From: Pampus argenteus
Taxonomy: Eukaryota > Chordata > Actinopteri > Scombriformes > Stromateidae
DNA: 64,000 nt
Assembly: GCA_036937835.1 (NCBI GenBank)
Contig: CM072879.1
Location: 1,300,001 to 1,364,000 of the forward strand
Direction of reading: 5' to 3'
Shown: one piece after another, positions 26,367 to 39,180 of the stretch
Numbering within the stretch: the stretch's first letter is position 1
Layout: the number at the start of each line of letters is the position of its first letter
Notes under the pieces: generated by a model
The model's database searches: none
Told to the model about the DNA's origin: nothing
Seen by the model: only the letters and a program-made list of their open reading frames with translations
Made by a program: the position numbers and the translations under genes

Positions 26367-27153
26367 TTACTGTAACATTTGTAAAAATAGCTTTCTCTCA
26401 GGCCAAAACTGACAACTACAGTTTTTCTTAAACAAGGAGCAATATTTACAATCAAAACCATGTTTGCCATCAACAAGTAACTGATTTCTAATGATTAGGA
26501 CCAAAAAACTAACTACTGAGAGCTTCCTGCAGCTTTTACTGTAACATTTGTAAAAATAGCTTTGTCTCAGGCCAAAACTGACAACTACAGTTTTTCTTAA
26601 ACAAGTAGCAATATTTTCAATCAAAACCATGTTTGCCATCAACAAGTAACTGATTTCTAATGATTAGGACCAAAAAACTCACTTCTGAGAGCTTCCTGCA
26701 GCTTTTACTGTAACATTTGTAAAAATAGCTTTCTCTTACGCCAAAACTGACAACTACAGTTTTTCTTAAACAAGGAGCAATATTTTCAATCAAAACCATG
26801 TTTGCCATCAACAAGTAACTGATTTCTAATGATTAGGAGCCCAAAAATAACTTCTGAGAGCTTCCTGCAGCTTTTACTGTAACATTTGTAAAAAATAGCT
26901 TTCTCTCAGGCCAAAACTGACAACTACAGTTTTTCTTAAACAAGGAGCAATATTTTCAATCAAAACCATGTTTGCCATCAACAAGTAACTGATTTCTAAT
27001 GATTAGGAGCCTAAAAATAACTTCTGAGAGCTTCCTGCAGCTTTTACTGTAACATTTGTAAAAATAGCTTTCTCTCAGGCCAAAACTGACAACTACAGTT
27101 TTTCTTAAACAAGGAGCAATATTTTCAATCAAAACCATGTTTGCCATCAACAA
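26367..27153 (+). repeat. Second copy of the 20507-21467 block
   Basis: Plain 169-bp monomers with CTACTGAGAGC, AACAAGTAGC, CTCTTACGCC, GGAGCCCAAAAATAAC and GGAGCCTAAAAATAAC lie embedded in the palindromic-monomer zone. Order and variants copy the block 5.7-5.9 kb upstream, except that the monomer with the 5-bp insertion is missing. Confidence 0.75.
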
Positions 27154-28529
27154 GTAACTGATTTCTAATGATTAGGAGCCCAAAACTCACTTCTGAGAGC
27201 TTCCTTCATCTTTTACTGTAACATTTGTAAAAATAGCTTTCTCTCGGCGAGAGAAGCCCAAAACTGACAACTATAGTTTTTCTTAAACAAGGAGCCATAT
27301 TTTCAATCAAAACCATGTTTGCCATCAACAAGTAACTAATTTCTAATGATTAGGACCAAAAAACTCACTTCTGAGAGCTTCCTGCAGCTTTTACTGTAAC
27401 ATTTGTAAAAATAGATTTCTCTCGGCGAGAGAAGCCCAAAACTGACAACTATAGTTTTTCTTAAACAAGGAGCAACATTTTCAATCAAAACCATGTTTGC
27501 CATCAACAAGTAACTGATTTCTAATGATTAGGACCAAAAAACTCACTTCTGAGAGCTTCCTACAGCTTTTACTGTAACATTTGTAAAAATAGCTTTCTCT
27601 CGGCGAGAGAAGCCCAAAACTGACAACTATAGTTTTTCTTAAACAAGGAGCAAAATTTTCAATCAAAACCATGTTTGCCATCAACAAGTAACTAATTTCT
27701 AATGATTAGGACCAAAAAACTTACTTCTGAGAGCTTCCTGCAGCTTTTACTGTAACATTTGTAAAAATAGCTTTCTCTCGGCGAGAGAAGGCCAAAACTG
27801 ACAACTACAGTTTTTCTTAAACAAGGAGCAATATTTTCAATCAAAACCATGTTTGCCATCAACAAGTAACTGATTTCTAATGATTAGGACCAAAAAACTC
27901 ACTTCTGAGAGCTTCCTACAGCTTTTACTGTAACATTTGTAAAAATAGCTTTCTCTCGGCGAGAGAAGCCCAAAACTGACAACTATAGTTTTTCTTAAAC
28001 AAGGAGCAAAATTTTCAATCAAAACCATGTTTGCCATCAACAAGTAACTAATATCTAATGATTAGGACCAAAAAACTCACTTCTGAGAGCTTCCTGCAGC
28101 TTTTACTGTAACATTTGTAAAAATAGCTTTCTCTCGGCGAGAGAAGCCCAAAACTGACAACTATAGTTTTTCTTAAACAAGGAGCAATATTTTCAATCAA
28201 AACCATGTTTGCCATCAACAAGTAACTGATTTCTAATGATTAGGACCAAAAAACTCACTTCTGAGAGCTACCTTCATCTTTTACTGTAACATTTGTAAAA
28301 ATAGCTTTCTCTCGGCGAGAGAAGCCCAAAACTGACAACTATAGTTTTTCTTAAACAAGGAGCCATATTTTCAATCAAAACCATGTTTGCCATCAACAAG
28401 TAACTAATTTCTAATGATTAGGACCAAAAAACTCACTTCTGAGAGCTTTCTGCAGCTTTTACTGTAACATTTGTACAAATAGCTTTCTCTCAGGCCAAAA
28501 CTGACAACTACAGTTTTTCTTAAACAAGG

Positions 28530-30291
28530 AGCAATATTTTCAATCAAAACCATGTTTGCCATCAACAAGTAACTGATTTCTAATGATTAGGACCAAAAAA
28601 CTCACTTCTGAGAGCTTCCTGCAGCTTTTACTGTAACATTTGTAAAAATAGCTTTCTCTTGGCGAGAGAAGGCCAAAACTGACAACTATAGTTTTTCTTA
28701 AACAAGGAGCAAAATTTTCAATCAAAACCATGTTTGCCATCAACAAGTAACTAATTTCTAATGATTAGGACCAAAAAACTCACTTCTGAGAGCTTCCTGC
28801 AGCTTTTACTGTAACATATGTAAAAATAGCTTTCTCTCGGCGAGAGAAGCCCAAAACTGACAACTATAGTTTTTATTAAACAAGGAGCCATATTTTCAAT
28901 CAAAACCATGTTTGCCATCAACAAGTAACTGATTTCTAATGATTAGGACCAAAAAACTCACTTCTGAGAGCTTCCTGCAGCTTTTACTGTAACATTTGTA
29001 AAAATAGCTTTCTCTCAGCGAGAGAAGCCCAAAACTGACAACTATAGTTTTTCTTAAACAAGGAGCCATATTTTCAATCAAAACCATGTTTGCCATCAAC
29101 AAGTAACTAATTTCTAATGATTAGGACCAAAAAACTCACTTCTGAGAGCTTTCTGCAGCTTTTACTGTAACATTTGTACAAATAGCTTTCTCTCAGGCCA
29201 AAACTGACAACTACAGTTTTTCTTAAACAAGGAGCAATATTTTCAATCAAAACCATGTTTGCCATCAACAAGTAACTGATTTCTAATGATTAGGACCAAA
29301 AAACTCACTTCTGAGAGCTTCCTGCAGCTTTTACTGTAACATTTGTAAAAATAGCTTTCTCTCGGCGAGAGAAGGCCAAAACTGACAACTATAGTTTTTC
29401 TCAAACAAGGAGCAATATTTTCAATCAAAACCATGTTTGCCATCAACAAGTAACTGATTTCTAATGATTAGGACCAAAAAACTCACTTCTGAGAGCTTCC
29501 TGCAGCTTTTACTGTAACATTTGTAAAAATAGCTTTCTCTTGGCGAGAGAAGGCCAAAACTGACAACTATAGTTTTTCTTAAACAAGGAGCAAAATTTTC
29601 AATCAAAACCATGTTTGCCATCAACAAGTAACTAATTTCTAATGATTAGGACCAAAAAACTCACTTCTGAGAGCTTCCTGCAGCTTTTACTGTAACATAT
29701 GTAAAAATAGCTTTCTCTCGGCGAGAGAAGCCCAAAACTGACAACTATAGTTTTTATTAAACAAGGAGCCATATTTTCAATCAAAACCATGTTTGCCATC
29801 AACAAGTAACTGATTTCTAATGATTAGGACCAAAAAACTCACTTCTGAGAGCTTCCTGCAGCTTTTACTGTAACATTTGTAAAAATAGCTTTCTCTCAGC
29901 GAGAGAAGCCCAAAACTGACAACTATAGTTTTTCTTAAACAAGGAGCCATATTTTCAATCAAAACCATGTTTGCCATCAACAAGTAACTAATTTCTAATG
30001 ATTAGGACCAAAAAACTCACTTCTGAGAGCTTTCTGCAGCTTTTACTGTAACATTTGTACAAATAGCTTTCTCTCAGGCCAAAACTGACAACTACAGTTT
30101 TTCTTAAACAAGGAGCAATATTTTCAATCAAAACCATGTTTGCCATCAACAAGTAACTGATTTCTAATGATTAGGACCAAAAAACTCACTTCTGAGAGCT
30201 TCCTGCAGCTTTTACTGTAACATTTGTAAAAATAGCTTTCTCTCGGCGAGAGAAGGCCAAAACTGACAACTATAGTTTTTCTCAAACAAGG
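28530..30291 (+). repeat. 881-bp five-monomer HOR, two tandem copies
   Basis: The markers CTCTTGGCGAGAG (28656 and 29537), AACATATGTAAAAATAG (near 28810 and 29691), TTTTTATTAAAC, CTCTCAGCGAGAG and GAGCTTTCTGCAGC (29149 and 30030) repeat at an 881-bp offset. That equals one 169-bp plus four 178-bp monomers. A further copy of the same series lies at about 32766-33410. Confidence 0.85.
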
Positions 30292-31292
30292 AGCAAAATT
30301 TTCAATCAAAACCATGTTTGCCATCAACAAGTAACTAATTTCTAATGATTAGGACCAAAAAACTCACTTCTGAGAGCTTCCTACAGCTTTTACTGTAACA
30401 TTTGTAAAAATAGCTTTCTCTCGGCGAGAGAAGCCCAAAACTGACAACTATAGTTTTTCTTAAACAAGGAGCAAAATTTTCAATCAAAACCATGTTTGCC
30501 ATCAACAAGTAACTAATTTCTAATGATTAGGACCAAAAAACTCACTTCTGAGAGCTTCCTGCAGCTTTTACTGTAACATTTGTAAAAATAGCTTTCTCTC
30601 GGCGAGAGAAGCCCAAAACTGACAACTATAGTTTTTCTTAAACAAGGAGCAATATTTTCAATCAAAACCATGTTTGCCATCAACAAGTAACTAATATCTA
30701 ATGATTAGGACCAAAAAACTCACTTCTGAGAGCTTCCTGCAGCTTTTACTGTAACATTTGTAAAAATAGCTTTCTCTCGGCGAGAGAAGCCCAAAACTGA
30801 CAACTATAGTTTTTCTTAAACAAGGAGCAATATTTTCAATTAAAACCATGTTTGCCATCAACAAGTAACTGATTTCTAATGATTAGGACCAAAAAACTCA
30901 CTTCTGAGAGCTTCCTTCATTTTTTACTGTAACATTTGTAAAAATAGCTTTCTCTCGGCGAAAGAAGCCCAAAACTGACAACTATAGTTTTTCTTAAACA
31001 AGGAGCCATATTTTCAATCAAAACCATGTTTGCCATCAACAAGTAACTAATTTCTAATGATTAGGACCAAAAAACTCACTTCTGAGAGCTTTCTGCAGCT
31101 TTTACTGTAACATTTGTACAAATAGCTTTCTCTCAGGCCAAAACTGACAACTACAGTTTTTCTTAAACAAGGAGCAATATTTTCAATCAAAACCATGTTT
31201 GCCATCAACAAGTAACTGATTTCTAATGATTAGGACCAAAAAACTCACTTCTGAGAGCTTCCTGCAGCTTTTACTGTAACATTTGTAAAAAT

Positions 31293-31826
31293 AGCTTTCT
31301 CTCGGCGAGAGAAGGCCAAAACTGACAACTATAGTTTTTCTCAAACAAGGAGCAATATTTTCAATCAAAACCATGTTTGCCATCAACAAGTAACTGATTT
31401 CTAATGATTAGGACCAAAAAACTCACTTCTGAGAGCTTCCTGCAGCTTTTACTGTAACATTTGTAAAAATAGCTTTCTCTCGGCGAGAGAAGGCCAAAAC
31501 TGACAACTATAGTTTTTCTCAAACAAGGAGCAATATTTTCAATCAAAACCATGTTTGCCATCAACAAGTAACTGATTTCTAATGATTAGGACCAAAAAAC
31601 TCACTTCTGAGAGCTTCCTGCAGCTTTTACTGTAACATTTGTAAAAATAGCTTTCTCTCGGCGAGAGAAGGCCAAAACTGACAACTATAGTTTTTCTCAA
31701 ACAAGGAGCAATATTTTCAATCAAAACCATGTTTGCCATCAACAAGTAACTGATTTCTAATGATTAGGACCAAAAAACTCACTTCTGAGAGCTTCCTGCA
31801 GCTTTTACTGTAACATTTGTAAAAAT
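31293..31826 (+). repeat. Three consecutive homogenised 178-bp monomers
   Basis: Three adjacent monomers share CTCTCGGCGAGAGAAGGCC, ACTATAG, TTTTTCTCAAACAAGG and GAGCAATATTTTC and look the same by eye at 178-bp spacing. The next monomer differs (CTCTTGGCGAG, GAGCAAAATTTTC). This is a local monomeric amplification inside an otherwise multi-monomer repeat zone. Confidence 0.8.
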
Positions 31827-33410
31827 AGCTTTCTCTTGGCGAGAGAAGGCCAAAACTGACAACTATAGTTTTTCTTAAACAAGGAGCAAAATTTTCAATC
31901 AAAACCATGTTTGCCATCAACAAGTAACTGATTTCTAATGATTAGGACCAAAAAACTCACTTCTGAGAGCTTCCTGCAGCTTTTACTGTAACATTTGTAA
32001 AAATAGCTTTCTCTCGGCGAGAGAAGGCCAAAACTGACAACTATAGTTTTTCTCAAACAAGGAGCAAAATTTTCAATCAAAACCATGTTTGCCATCAACA
32101 AGTAACTAATTTCTAATGATTAGGACCAAAAAACTCACTTCTGAGAGCTTCCTACAGCTTTTACTGTAACATTTGTAAAAATAGCTTTCTCTCGGCGAGA
32201 GAAGCCCAAAACTGACAACTATAGTTTTTCTTAAACAAGGAGCAATATCTTCAATCAAAACCATGTTTGCCATCAACAAGTAACTGATTTCTAATGATTA
32301 GGTCCAAAAAACTCACTTCTGAGAGCTTCCTTCAGCTTTTACTGTAACATTTGTAAAAATAGCTTTCTCTCGGCGAGAGAACCCCAAAACTGACAACTAT
32401 AGTTTTTCTTAAACAAGGAGCAATATTTTCAATCAAAACCATGTTTGCCATCAACAAGTAACTGATTTCTAATGATTAGGACCAAAAAACTCACTTCTGA
32501 GAGCTTCCTGCAGCTTTTACTGTAACATTTGTACAAATAGCTTTCTCTCAGGCCAAAACTGACAACTACAGTTTTTCTTAAACAAGGAGCAATATTTTCA
32601 ATCAAAACCATGTTTGCCATCAACAAGTAACTGATTTCTAATGATTAGGACCAAAAAACTCACTTCTGAGAGCTTCCTGCAGCTTTTACTGTAACATTTG
32701 TAAAAATAGCTTTCTCTCGGCGAGAGAAGGCCAAAACTGACAACTATAGTTTTTCTCAAACAAGGAGCAATATTTTCAATCAAAACCATGTTTGCCATCA
32801 ACAAGTAACTGATTTCTAATGATTAGGACCAAAAAACTCACTTCTGAGAGCTTCCTGCAGCTTTTACTGTAACATTTGTAAAAATAGCTTTCTCTTGGCG
32901 AGAGAAGGCCAAAACTGACAACTATAGTTTTTCTTAAACAAGGAGCAAAATTTTCAATCAAAACCATGTTTGCCATCAACAAGTAACTAATTTCTAATGA
33001 TTAGGACCAAAAAACTCACTTCTGAGAGCTTCCTGCAGCTTTTACTGTAACATATGTAAAAATAGCTTTCTCTCGGCGAGAGAAGCCCAAAACTGACAAC
33101 TATAGTTTTTATTAAACAAGGAGCCATATTTTCAATCAAAACCATGTTTGCCATCAACAAGTAACTGATTTCTAATGATTAGGACCAAAAAACTCACTTC
33201 TGAGAGCTTCCTGCAGCTTTTACTGTAACATTTGTAAAAATAGCTTTCTCTCAGCGAGAGAAGCCCAAAACTGACAACTATAGTTTTTCTTAAACAAGGA
33301 GCCATATTTTCAATCAAAACCATGTTTGCCATCAACAAGTAACTAATTTCTAATGATTAGGACCAAAAAACTCACTTCTGAGAGCTTTCTGCAGCTTTTA
33401 CTGTAACATT

Positions 33411-36400
33411 TGTAAAAATAGCTTTCTCTCTGGCCAAAACTGACAACTACAGTTTTTCTTAAACAAGGAGCAATATTTTCAATCAAAACCATGTTTGCCA
33501 TCAACAAGTAACTGATTTCTAATGATTAGGACCAAAGAACTCACTTCTGAGAGCTTCCTGCAGCTTTTACTGTAACATTTGTAAAAATAGCTTTGTCTCA
33601 GGCCAAAACTGACAACTACAGTTTTTCTTAAACAAGGAGCAATATTTTCAATCAAAACCATGTTTGCCATCAACAAGTAACTGATTTCTAATGATTAGGA
33701 CCAAAAAACTCACTTCTGAGAGCTTCCTGCAGCTTTTACTGTAACATTTGTAAAAATAGCTTTCTCTCAGGCCAAAACTGACAACTACAGTTTTTCTTAA
33801 ACAAGGAGCAATATCTTCAATCAAAACCATGTTTGCCATCAACAAGTAACTGATTTCTAATGATTAGGTCCAAAAAACTCACTTCTGAGAGCTTCCTTCA
33901 GCTTTTACTGTAACATTTGTAAAAATAGCTTTCTCTCGGCGAGAGAACCCCAAAACTGACAACTACAGTTTTTCTTAAACAAGGAGCAATATCTTCAATC
34001 AAAACCATGTTTGCCATCAACAAGTAACTGATTTCTAATGATTAGGTCCAAAAAACTCACTTCTGAGAGCTTCCTGCAGCTTTTACTGTAACATTTGTAA
34101 AAATAGCTTTCTCTCAGGCCAAAACTGACAACTACAGTTTTTCTTAAACAAGGAGCAATATCTTCAATCAAAACCATGTTTGCCATCAACAAGTAACTGA
34201 TTTCTAATGATTAGGACCAAAGAACTCACTTCTGAGAGCTTCCTGCAGCTTTTACTGTAACATTTGTAAAAATAGCTTTCTCTCAGGCCAAAACTGACAA
34301 CTACAGTTTTTCTTAAACAAGGAGCAATATTTTTAATCAAAACCATGTTTGCCATCAACAAGTAACTGATTTCTAATGATTAGGACCAAAAAACTCACTT
34401 CTGAGAGCTTCCTGCAGCTTTTACTGTAACATTTGTAAAAATAGCTTTGTCTCAGGCCAAAACTGACAACTACAGTTTTTCTTAGCAAGGAGCAATATTT
34501 TCAATCAAAACCATGTTTGCCATCAACAAGTAACTGATTTCTAATGATTAGGAGCCCAAAAATAACTTCTGAGAGCTTCCTGCAGCTTTTACTGTAACAT
34601 TTGTAAAAATAGCTTTCTCTCAGGCCAAAACTGACAACTACAGTTTTTCTTAAACAAGGAGCAATATTTTCAATCAAAACCATGTTTGCCATCAACAAGT
34701 AACTGATTTCTAATGATTAGGACCAAAAAACTCACTTCTGAGAGCTTCCTGCAGCTTTTACTGTAACATTTGTAAAAATAGCTTTCTCTCTGGCCAAAAC
34801 TGACAACTACAGTTTTTCTTAAACAAGGAGCAATATTTTTAATCAAAACCATGTTTGCCATCAACAAGTAACTGATTTCTAATGATTAGGACCAAAAAAC
34901 TCACTTCTGAGAGCTTCCTGCAGCTATTACTGTAACATTTGTAAAAATAGCTTTGTCTCAGGCCAAAACTGACAACTACAGTTTTTCTTAGCAAGGAGCA
35001 ATATTTTCAATCAAAACCATGTTTGCCATCAACAAGTAACTGATTTCTAATGATTAGGAGCCCAAAAATAACTTCTGAGAGCTTCCTGCAGCTTTTACTG
35101 TAACATTTGTAAAAATAGCTTTCTCTCAGGCCAAAACTGACAACTACAGTTTTTCTTAGCAAGGAGCAATATTTTCAATCAAAACCATGTTTGCCATCAA
35201 CAAGTAACTGATTTCTAATCATTAGGACCAAAAAAACTCACTTCTGAGAGCTTCCTGCAGCTTTTACTGTAACATTTGTAAAAATAGCTTTCTCTCAGGC
35301 CAAAACTGACAACTACAGTTTTTCTTAAACAAGGAGCAATATTTTCAATCAAAACCATGTTTGCCATCAACAAGTAACTGATTTCTAATGATTAGGACCA
35401 AAAAACTCACTTCTGAGAGCTTCCTGCAGCTTTTACTGTAACATTTGTAAAAAATAGCTTTCTCTCTGGCCAAAACTGACAACTACAGTTTTTCTTAAAC
35501 AAGAAGCAATATTTTCAATCAAAACCATGTTTGCCATCAACAAGTAACTGATTTCTAATGATTAGGACCAAAAAACTCACTTCTGAGAGCTTCCTGCAGC
35601 TTTTACTGTAACATTTGTAAAAAATAGCTTTCTCTCTGGCCAAAACTGACAACTACAGTTTTTCTTAAACAAGAAGCAATATTTTCAATCAAAACCAGGT
35701 TTGCCATCAACAAGTAACTGATTTCTAATGATTAGGACCAAAGAACTCACTTCTGAGAGCTTCCTGCAGCTTTTACTGTAACATTTGTAAAAATAGCTTT
35801 CTCTCAGGCCAAAACTGACAACTACAGTTTTTCTTAAACAAGGAGCAATATTTTCAATCAAAACCATGTTTGCCATCAACAAGTAACTGATTTCTAATGA
35901 TTAGGACCAAAAAAACTCACTTCTGAGAGCTTCCTGCAGATTTTACTGTAACATTTGTAAAAATAGCTTTGTCTCAGGCCAAAACTGACAACTACAGTTT
36001 TTCTTAAACAAGGAGCAATATTTTCAATCAAAACCATGTTTGCCATCAACAAGTAACTGATTTCTAATGATTAGGACCAAAAAACTCACTTCTGAGAGCT
36101 TCCTGCAGCTTTTACTGTAACATTTGTAAAAATCGCTTTCTCTCAGGCCAAAACTGACAACTACAGTTTTTCTTAAACAAGGAGCAATATCTTCAATCAA
36201 AACCATGTTTGCCATCAACAAGTAACTGATTTCTAATGATTAGGTCCAAAAAACTCACTTCTGAGAGCTTCCTTCAGCTTTTACTGTAACATTTGTAAAA
36301 ATAGCTTTCTCTCGGCGAGAGAACCCCAAAACTGACAACTACAGTTTTTCTTAAACAAGGAGCAATATCTTCAATCAAAACCATGTTTGCCATCAACAAG

Positions 36401-39180
36401 TAACTGATTTCTAATGATTAGGTCCAAAAAACTCACTTCTGAGAGCTTCCTGCAGCTTTTACTGTAACATTTGTAAAAATAGCTTTCTCTCAGGCCAAAA
36501 CTGACAACTACAGTTTTTCTTAAACAAGGAGCAATATCTTCAATCAAAACCATGTTTGCCATCAACAAGTAACTGATTTCTAATGATTAGGACCAAAGAA
36601 CTCACTTCTGAGAGCTTCCTGCAGCTTTTACTGTAACATTTGTAAAAATAGCTTTCTCTCAGGCCAAAACTGACAACTACAGTTTTTCTTAAACAAGGAG
36701 CAATATTTTTAATCAAAACCATGTTTGCCATCAACAAGTAACTGATTTCTAATGATTAGGACCAAAAAACTCACTTCTGAGAGCTTCCTGCAGCTTTTAC
36801 TGTAACATTTGTAAAAATAGCTTTGTCTCACGTAAAAACTGACAACTACAGTTTTTCTTAGCAAGGAGCAATATTTTCAATCAAAACCATGTTTGCCATC
36901 AACAAGTAACTGATTTCTAATGATTAGGAGCCCAAAAATAACTTCTGAGAGCTTCCTGCAGCTTTTACTGTAACATTTGTAAAAATAGCTTTCTCTCAGG
37001 CCAAAACTGACAACTACAGTTTTTCTTAAACAAGGAGCAATATTTTCAATCAAAACCATGTTTGCCATCAACAAGTAACTGATTTCTAATGATTAGGACC
37101 AAAAAACTCACTTCTGAGAGCTTCCTGCAGCTTTTACTGTAACATTTGTAAAAATAGCTTTCTCTCTGGCCAAAACTGACAACTACAGTTTTTCTTAAAC
37201 AAGAAGCAATATTTTCAATCAAAACCAGGTTTGCCATCAACAAGTAACTGATTTCTAATGATTAGGACCAAAGAACTCACTTCTGAGAGCTTCCTGCAGC
37301 TTTTACTGTAACATTTGTAAAAATAGCTTTCTCTCAGGCCAAAACTGACAACTACAGTTTTTCTTAAACAAGGAGCAATATTTTCAATCAAAACCATGTT
37401 TGCCATCAACAAGTAACTGATTTCTAATGATTAGGACCAAAAAAACTCACTTCTGAGAGCTTCCTGCAGCTTTTACTGTAACATTTGTAAAAATAGCTTT
37501 GTCTCAGGCCAAAACTGACAACTACAGTTTTTCTTAAACAAGGAGCAATATTTTCAATCAAAACCATGTTTGCCATCAACAAGTAACTGATTTCTAATGA
37601 TTAGGACCAAAAAACTCACTTCTGAGAGCTTCCTGCAGCTTTTACTGTAACATTTGTAAAAATAGCTTTCTCTCAGGCCAAAACTGACAACTACAGTTTT
37701 TCTTAAACAAGGAGCAATATCTTCAATCAAAACCATGTTTGCCATCAACAAGTAACTGATTTCTAATGATTAGGTCCAAAAAACTCACTTCTGAGAGCTT
37801 CCTTCAGCTTTTACTGTAACATTTGTAAAAATAGCTTTCTCTCGGCGAGAGAACCCCAAAACTGACAACTATAGTTTTTCTTAAACAAGGAGCAATATTT
37901 TCAATCAAAACCATGTTTGCCATCAACAAGTAACTGATTTCTAATGATTAGGACCAAAAAACTCACTTCTGAGAGCTTCCTGCAGCTTTTACTGTAACAT
38001 TTGTAAAAATAGCTTTCTCTCTGGCCAAAACTGACAACTACAGTTTTTCTTAAACCAGGAGCAATATTTTCAATGAAAACCATGTTTGCCATCAACAAGT
38101 AACTGATTTCTAATGATTAGGACCAAAGAACTCACTTCTGAGAGCTTCCTGCAGCTTTTACTGTAACATTTGTAAAAATAGCTTTCTCTCAGGCCAAAAC
38201 TGACAACTACAGCTTTTCTTAGCAAGGAGCAATATTTTCAATCAAAACCTTGTTTGCCATCAACAAGTAACTGATTTCTAATCATTAGGACCAAAAAACT
38301 CACTTCTGAGAGCTTCCTGCAGCTTTTACTGTAACATTTGTAAAAATAGCTTTCTCTCAGGCCAAAACTGACAACTACAGCTTTTCTTAGCAAGGAGCAA
38401 TATTTTCAATGAAAACCATGTTTGCCATCAACAAGTAACTGATTTCTAATCATTAGGACCAAAAAACTCACTTCTGAGAGCTTCCTGCAGCTTTTACTGT
38501 AACATTTGTAAAAATAGCTTTCTCTCAGGCCAAAACTGACAACTACAGTTTTTCTTAAACAAGGAGCAATATTTTCAATCAAAACCATGTTTGCCATCAA
38601 CAAGTAACTGATTTCTAATGATTAGGACCAAAAAACTTACTTCTGAGAGCTTCCTGCAGCTTTTACTGTAACATTTGTAAAAATAGCTTTCTCTCAGGCC
38701 AAAACAGACAACTACAGTTTTTCTTAAACAAGGATCAATATTTTCAACAAAAAAATGTTTGCCATCAACAAGTAACTGATTTCTAATGATTAGGACCAAA
38801 AAACTCACTTCTGAGAGCTTCCTGCAGCTTTTACTGTAACATTTGTAAAAATAGCTTTCTCTAAGGCCAAAACTGACAACTACAGTTTTTCTTAAACAAG
38901 TATCAATATTTTCAATCAAAACCATGTTTGCCATCAACAAGTAACTGATTTCTAATGATTATGACCAAAAAACTCACTTCTGAGAGCTTCCTGCAGCTTT
39001 TACTGTAACATTTGTAAAAATAGTTTTGTCTCAGGCCAAAACTGACAACTACAGTTTTTCTTAGACAAGGAGCAATATTTTCAATCAAAACCATGTTTGC
39101 CATCAACAAGTAACTGATTTCTAATGATTAGGACCAAAAAACTCACTTCTGAGAGCTTCCTTCATCTTTTACTGTAACAT
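33411..39180 (+). repeat. 169-bp dominated zone with offset duplications
   Basis: These are mostly 169-bp monomers with isolated palindromic ones near 33940, 36310 and 37845, each reading GAGAGAACCCCAAAAC. Monomers at 33648, 33995, 34164 and 34501 recur at 36024, 36371, 36540 and 36877 (offset 2376 bp). Those at 35685 and 36024 recur at 37215 and 37554 (offset 1530 bp, eight 169-bp plus one 178-bp monomer). Linked markers are AATATCTTCAATC, TTAGGTCCAAAAAAC and CCTTCAGC. Confidence 0.82.

Larger units (their letters stand above)
22731..33410 (+). repeat. Mixed 169/178-bp zone with palindromic monomers
   Basis: Many monomers are 178 bp because CTCTCAGGCC is replaced by CTCTCGGCGAGAGAAGCCC (or AAGGCC). 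The replacement contains the perfect 13-bp inverted repeat CTCTC-GGC-GAGAG and is the only CpG-bearing part of a typical monomer. These monomers also tend to carry ACTATAG in place of ACTACAG. A block of plain 169-bp monomers (about 26390-27170) interrupts the zone and matches 20507-21467. Confidence 0.9.
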
